The position numbers were made by a program, and so were the translations under genes. A stretch of DNA of 18,062 nt from an uncultured Eubacteriales bacterium (GTDB taxonomy: Bacteria; Bacillota; Clostridia; Christensenellales; CAG-314), in the NCBI GenBank assembly GCA_900546875.1, contig URET01000026.1, positions 1-18,062 on the forward strand. The letters run 5' to 3'. Shown one piece after another: positions 15,006 to 18,062 of the stretch. Numbering within the stretch: position 1 is the first letter of the stretch; each line of letters starts with the position of its first letter. Below the pieces are notes generated by a model. It was not told the DNA's origin and did not search any database. It was given only the letters and a program-made list of their open reading frames with translations.

Positions 15006-15608
15006 CCGCCGCGACCGCCCTTTTTCCTCCCTTTTACTTCTTAAACTTCGCGCTCAGGTATTTTTCGCGAGAGCACTGCGGTTTATCCGTAAGCTCCGTA
15101 CGCTGTATTTCCGCTTCCTCGCTCTCAGAAAGCTTTTGTCTTTGCAGACTTCGTCATGTCGTACTGAAAACCGACCTCCGCTTCGCCGAAAACTAACAAA
15201 AAAACGGCAAGTCTTTTCTTGACTCACCGCTCGTATACCTTGAAATACAACTCTTTTTTATCATGACCGCCGGAATACAGGCGACACTGAACGCCTTTTT
15301 CTTTGTCTGCTTATGGTCGTGCCCGTATTGAATGTATCGATATATCCTCGTTTAACGGCCGAGTGACCGCGGTCTGCACTGCCTGAAAGCGCCTTACCTT
15401 TCCATACTGCCGAGATCCTGCGCACGCATAACAGCCTTTTACAAATATCATATAAGCCTTCCGCGGGGATAAAATCCTCTGTCCGTTTGAGCTCTCGTTA
15501 TGGGGCTGCCCGATACGCTTTTTCCTCCGGATTTTCGTCTCGATCCTGACGGTACCTGCCGGGAACCTTCAAAACCGATCGTTTTCCTCCTTGAAAAATT
15601 ACCGCCGG
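15006..15608. other. 603-bp gene-poor convergent spacer
   Basis: Lies between the ends of the regulator (+) and the PIN/TRAM gene (-). Short frames exist on both strands but none has a ribosome binding site, a recognisable motif or neighbour support. It contains a weak + strand terminator-like hairpin (15279-15300) and a perfect palindrome GACCGCGGTC near 15365-15376. The plus strand is pyrimidine-rich for long stretches. No tRNA, rRNA or mobile element was seen. Confidence 0.5.
15279..15300 (+). terminator. Weak intrinsic terminator candidate downstream of the regulator
   Basis: AGGCG (15279-15283) and CGCCT (15292-15296) form a 5-bp stem with an 8-nt loop, followed by TTTTCTTTG. It is the only T-tailed hairpin I found after the regulator, but it is short and ~275 nt beyond the stop codon. 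Confidence 0.3.
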
Positions 15609-16688
15609 CTATTCCGTTATCCTGCCGAAAACTATCCTTCCCGCATTGGTCTGAAGGCTGGTGGTGACGGTTATGACAGCGTTTTTGCCTATATACTCTC
15701 CCCCGTTTTCTATGACCACCATGGTCCCGTCCTCGAGATAGCTGACTCCCTGACCGGGCTCCTTTCCTTCCTTGAGTATCATAAGATCCATCTTTTCACC
15801 GGGCAAAGCAATAGGCTTCACGGAATTTGAAAGCTCATTCAGATTGAGAACTTTTACCTTCTTGACCGCCGCCACTTTGGATAGATTGAAATCAACGGAT
15901 ATTATGACTCCGTTCATTTTTTTTGCAAGCTTAAGGACTTTTCCGTCAGCATCGGCTGTATCGGGGAAATCCGTGTCGTCAAGTATCACGGCAGAACCAG
16001 AATGCTCCTGCAACGCCTTGATTACGTCAAGTCCTCTGCGTCCGCGGCTGCGTTTGAGGAGATCATCCGAATCCGCAATGGTCTGAAGCTGTGAAAGCAC
16101 AAAAGCCGGAATAACGAAAGGTCCTTCAACAAATCCCGTTTTTGCAACTTCCGCAATTCTGCCGTCAATAAGAGCGCTGGCGTCGAGTATCTTGGATATT
16201 CTGCCGTCCGCCACGTCCTGAGATACTATAACTCCCTTCAGATAGTTTATTCCTATCGCCATCCCCACAAAAGCAAAGAAAAGATAACTCAGCACCGAAA
16301 AGGTCACGGTGAACCAGGCAATATTCACAAGCGAAAGAAGATTGTTTATAAGACTTGCCATAAAAGTGCCGGTGACCAGCCCGAGACACCCGGCTACGAT
16401 CTCCTGCCCGGTATACTTTTTCAGATTATGCACAAGCCTGCCGCACGCATTGAATATTATCTGACAAACCAACGGCCCGATAAAAAAAAGTATCACACCT
16501 ATAACTACAGCGCAACATATTATGAATATGACATTGAAAAGCCCGGGTGACGGAACATTCGCCAATATACCGTCCAAAAAATCCGTGTTTTCGAGAATAC
16601 TGCTTCCGAGTATACCCCCAAGCAACAGCCCGAGCGGAGTAAATATAATACGGCTCAAAAGTATAAAAGATGAAGGCAGCTTTTTCAT
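15609..16688 (-). CDS. PIN/TRAM-domain membrane protein (YacL family)
   Basis: A 359-aa protein close in size and layout to B. subtilis YacL (about 366 aa). Four hydrophobic segments (about 8-30, 50-75, 97-118, 122-150) are followed by a PIN nuclease-like domain beginning KILDASALIDGRI (166-178), with acidic residues D169, D175, D246/D248 and D266 (ISVDFNLSK), and a C-terminal TRAM domain (about 292-359) ending TNAGRIVFGRITE. PIN domains are Mg-dependent ribonucleases and TRAM binds RNA, so a membrane-tethered RNase is plausible; the cellular role is not settled. The frame is open upstream to 16796, but the ATG at 16686-16688 is chosen because AGAGGA precedes it and the promoter -10 lies only 40 nt upstream, inside the longer frame. 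It is unrelated to the rhamnose genes. Confidence 0.92.
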   Translation of the reverse strand: MKKLPSSFILLSRIIFTPLGLLLGGILGSSILENTDFLDGILANVPSPGLFNVIFIICCAVVIGVILFFIGPLVCQIIFNACGRLVHNLKKYTGQEIVAGCLGLVTGTFMASLINNLLSLVNIAWFTVTFSVLSYLFFAFVGMAIGINYLKGVIVSQDVADGRISKILDASALIDGRIAEVAKTGFVEGPFVIPAFVLSQLQTIADSDDLLKRSRGRRGLDVIKALQEHSGSAVILDDTDFPDTADADGKVLKLAKKMNGVIISVDFNLSKVAAVKKVKVLNLNELSNSVKPIALPGEKMDLMILKEGKEPGQGVSYLEDGTMVVIENGGEYIGKNAVITVTTSLQTNAGRIVFGRITE

Positions 16689-16727
16689 ATTTCCTCTGAT
16701 GAAACAAACATATGGTAAAACATGTAA

Positions 16728-16756
16728 ATTATACCATATCCCCTTCCTTTTGTAAA
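16728..16756 (-). promoter_or_regulatory. Promoter of the PIN/TRAM gene
   Basis: On the - strand TTTACA (16751-16756) and TATAAT (16728-16733) with a 17-nt spacer, a near-perfect sigma-A promoter. The start would be near 16721, giving a leader of about 33 nt. It also shows that coding sequence upstream of 16688 is not part of this gene. Confidence 0.8.
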
Positions 16757-17404
16757 GTCTCTGAAATGTACTTCGGCACTTTTGCCCCCTTCGCACCGCC
16801 CGGAAGTTCGCCTTTGCTCAACTCATACATGCGTCTAAACCGAAAACTCTTTGCGTTTATCCTCCGTGGCTCCGTTTCTTGAGCCTTAACGCGTTTACCG
16901 CATCCGGGCTGAAACATCCGGTCGACCTCGGAAAGCTCCGTTTCTTGAGCCTTAACGCGTTCCGCATACATGCAAAAAGTATTCGGGTCAGCCTCGGAAA
17001 ACAACTGCCGCGGGCAATTTGTTTCCCGGTTTTTCTTTTAAGGTAAAAAACGCTGTACTTTCCGGCGCTTTTATTGTATCATGCTCATAACACGATATAA
17101 TTGACGCCGTTACTCTTCCGAAGCCGCGGCGCCTGCCGCAAAAAAACCGAGTCAATAAAACATTGCCTTCGCTTGCGTTTCCTTGAAACAGGAGCTGTTT
17201 CAGAAAAATGCGTTACTGTGCCGTTTTATTTTACAGCCGAAACCCGTTTCGGATATCGGATCAAAACGCCGGACGATCCCGACGGTGTATTCTGTTCCGC
17301 AATAACTGCAGGAGCTGCGTCGCGGCAGCAGACGCGACCACTCTTCCCTTTTCCTTCTGAAGCGCAACGGATCATCTGTCAAACACGGGCTCATTCTTTT
17401 ACTT
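16757..17404. other. ~650-bp spacer with no assured gene
   Basis: Lies between the PIN/TRAM promoter and the next + strand gene. It contains the 66-bp repeat (16869-16961 and neighbours), a bulged hairpin near 17047-17073 with AAAAAACGC and GCGCTTTT arms, and an isolated TATAAT on the + strand at 17096-17101 without a good -35. Short frames on both strands lack ribosome binding sites and recognisable motifs. Confidence 0.5.
16810..17004 (-). repeat. 66-bp repeat, two good copies and one degenerate, in-frame as a 22-residue unit
   Basis: A 27-bp block is identical at 16869-16895 and 16935-16961, exactly 66 bp apart, and both blocks are followed by related sequence ending in CCTCGGAAA or similar. 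On the - strand an open frame (17004-16729) reads both copies in the same phase, giving RVKAQETE twice at a 22-residue spacing; a third, diverged unit ends in MYELSKGE. The frame would start at TTG with no ribosome binding site and runs into the -10 of the PIN/TRAM promoter, so it may be a repeat remnant and not an expressed gene. Confidence 0.65.
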
Positions 17405-17890
17405 ATGAAAAATAAACGCGATATGCTTCCGAAAGTCGGAAAATTCATTTTTTTATCGGGAGTGCTGTTACTTGCGGCAGCGCTTTTGTACTCCGCTTAT
17501 TATAAGCTTCCCGGAGCAGTCTGGGGCGCGATATCTTTTATACTCTGTCTGGGCACGGGAACGGCGTTTTTCAGACCCTTGCCCCGCACGGAAAACAAAA
17601 CTCCTTCCGAAGTTCGGGAAAAAGCCTTGTTCGTCAGACTTTCCGGACAAAAACGTTTTTTCGTGAACGCAAATAAGTGCGCTCCGGGCGACCGGGCGAA
17701 AGTCGTTTCAAAAAACGGAAAATTTTACGTTTACGCCGGAGGCATGATAATAGGCACCCTTTCGGCTTCAAACGCAAAAAAAATCTCGGGAAAGAAAATC
17801 GTGATATACTCTTACGAAATTTTCGGCTGCCCCGACGACCCCGAAGACGGCGAAATTTTTACCGTTACCGTAAAAGCTTGCGACGAATGA
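17405..17890 (+). CDS. Small membrane protein of unknown function
   Basis: A 161-aa protein I do not recognise. Two hydrophobic helices close together (about 12-32 and 36-56, with a short turn around KLPG) are followed by a soluble, basic domain (about 70-161) rich in beta-strand patterns. The stretch from KVVSKNGKFYVYAGGMIIGTLS to GKKI is loosely reminiscent of HIRAN-type small beta-domains, too weak to name. The tail is acidic (CPDDPEDGE). With the N-terminus positively charged, both ends are probably cytoplasmic. The ATG at 17405 has no ribosome binding site; an in-frame ATG at 17423 is no better, so the start is uncertain, but base usage and length support a real gene. It stands alone, with a terminator ~70 nt after its stop. 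Confidence 0.7.
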   Translation: MKNKRDMLPKVGKFIFLSGVLLLAAALLYSAYYKLPGAVWGAISFILCLGTGTAFFRPLPRTENKTPSEVREKALFVRLSGQKRFFVNANKCAPGDRAKVVSKNGKFYVYAGGMIIGTLSASNAKKISGKKIVIYSYEIFGCPDDPEDGEIFTVTVKACDE

Positions 17891-17957
17891 ATATAAGCCG
17901 CCTCGCGGAGCTCACACGACAGTTTTCGGGAAAAACGTCATTTGTCGGACAGAGACG

Positions 17958-17995
17958 GCCGTCCGCAAATACTCTTGCAGACGGCTCTGTTTTAT
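17958..17995 (+). terminator. Intrinsic terminator after the small membrane protein gene
   Basis: GCCGTCCGCAA (17958-17968) pairs with TTGCAGACGGC (17975-17985) with a single mismatch and a 6-nt loop, followed by TCTGTTTTATT. Additional CAGA/TCTG pairing is possible at the base of the stem. Confidence 0.75.
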
Positions 17996-18062
17996 TACCC
18001 CGCAATTTCTACGGCTCCGGTCGATAAAGTTTCAAAACTGTTTGCAAGCGCCTTTTCAAACG

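Noticed and set aside
16689..16796. 36-residue N-terminal extension of the PIN/TRAM protein
   Set aside because: The promoter -10 and -35 fall within this extension, and the ATG at 16688 has its own ribosome binding site.
16869..16961. CRISPR-like pair of 27-bp repeats
   Set aside because: Only two exact copies, and the sequence between them is itself related to flanking sequence; spacing keeps a reading frame, which fits a tandem repeat better.
17047..17073. Terminator hairpin near AAAAAACGC...GCGCTTTT
   Set aside because: The stem needs a bulge, is short, and no gene on either strand ends near it.
17200..17448. 82-codon frame on the - strand
   Set aside because: No ribosome binding site, no domain, and it overlaps the start of the + strand gene at 17405.
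17887..18027. 46-codon frame on the + strand overlapping the previous stop as ATGA
   Set aside because: It reads straight through the intrinsic terminator at 17958-17995, which argues against translation; no motif.

Overview
The window looks like a chromosomal segment from an anaerobic, gut-type Firmicute (Clostridia), probably an uncultured lineage. This rests on moderate GC, GGAGG-type ribosome binding sites, sigma-A-like promoters (TTGCAC/ATGACA/TTTACA with 17-nt spacers), TGA used as stop, and families typical of Clostridia (GPH sugar transporter, cytoplasmic GH3 and GH78 glycosidases, a two-part ~400-aa AraC regulator, a YacL-type PIN/TRAM membrane protein). Genus cannot be told from sequence reading alone.

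Layout: 1-325 is a tandem repeat of about 200 bp, two copies visible and probably continuing to the left. It is separated by a strong bidirectional hairpin terminator (367-399) from a long leftward (- strand) rhamnoside/rhamnose operon. In transcription order this is a GH3 beta-glycosidase (13690-11249), a GPH cation/sugar symporter-like protein with a 150-residue charged tail (11246-9378), a 365-nt spacer with its own promoter and a structured leader, a GH78 alpha-L-rhamnosidase (9012-6460), an atypical SDR/epimerase-like protein (6442-5426), a 138-nt spacer holding a long RNA hairpin, rhamnulokinase rhaB (5287-3971), L-rhamnose isomerase rhaA (start best placed at 3987, ends 2743), rhamnulose-1-phosphate aldolase rhaD (2746-1910), a 347-nt spacer, and lactaldehyde reductase fucO (1562-417). 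A divergently transcribed AraC-family regulator (13800-15005, + strand) shares a 109-bp promoter region with the GH3 gene and is the obvious candidate regulator.

Together the genes describe a complete route. A rhamnosylated oligosaccharide or glycoside is imported by the GPH carrier. The non-reducing sugars are removed in the cytoplasm by GH78 and GH3, neither of which has a signal peptide. Rhamnose goes to rhamnulose (RhaA), then rhamnulose-1-P (RhaB), then dihydroxyacetone phosphate plus L-lactaldehyde (RhaD), and lactaldehyde is reduced to 1,2-propanediol (FucO). No mutarotase (rhaM) and no microcompartment genes are in the window.

To the right of the regulator lie a 603-bp gene-poor convergent spacer, a PIN/TRAM membrane protein (16688-15609, - strand) with a near-consensus promoter, a 600-bp spacer with a 66-bp in-frame DNA repeat, and a small two-helix membrane protein of unknown function (17405-17890, + strand) followed by an intrinsic terminator.

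The least ordinary items are: the structured leaders before rhaB and GH78; a rhamnulokinase that stops about 45-50 residues short and runs into rhaA; a GPH transporter with Asn where MelB has Asp59 and with a long charged cytoplasmic tail; the 200-bp repeat and the 66-bp repeat; and the unexplained SDR inside the rhamnose operon.
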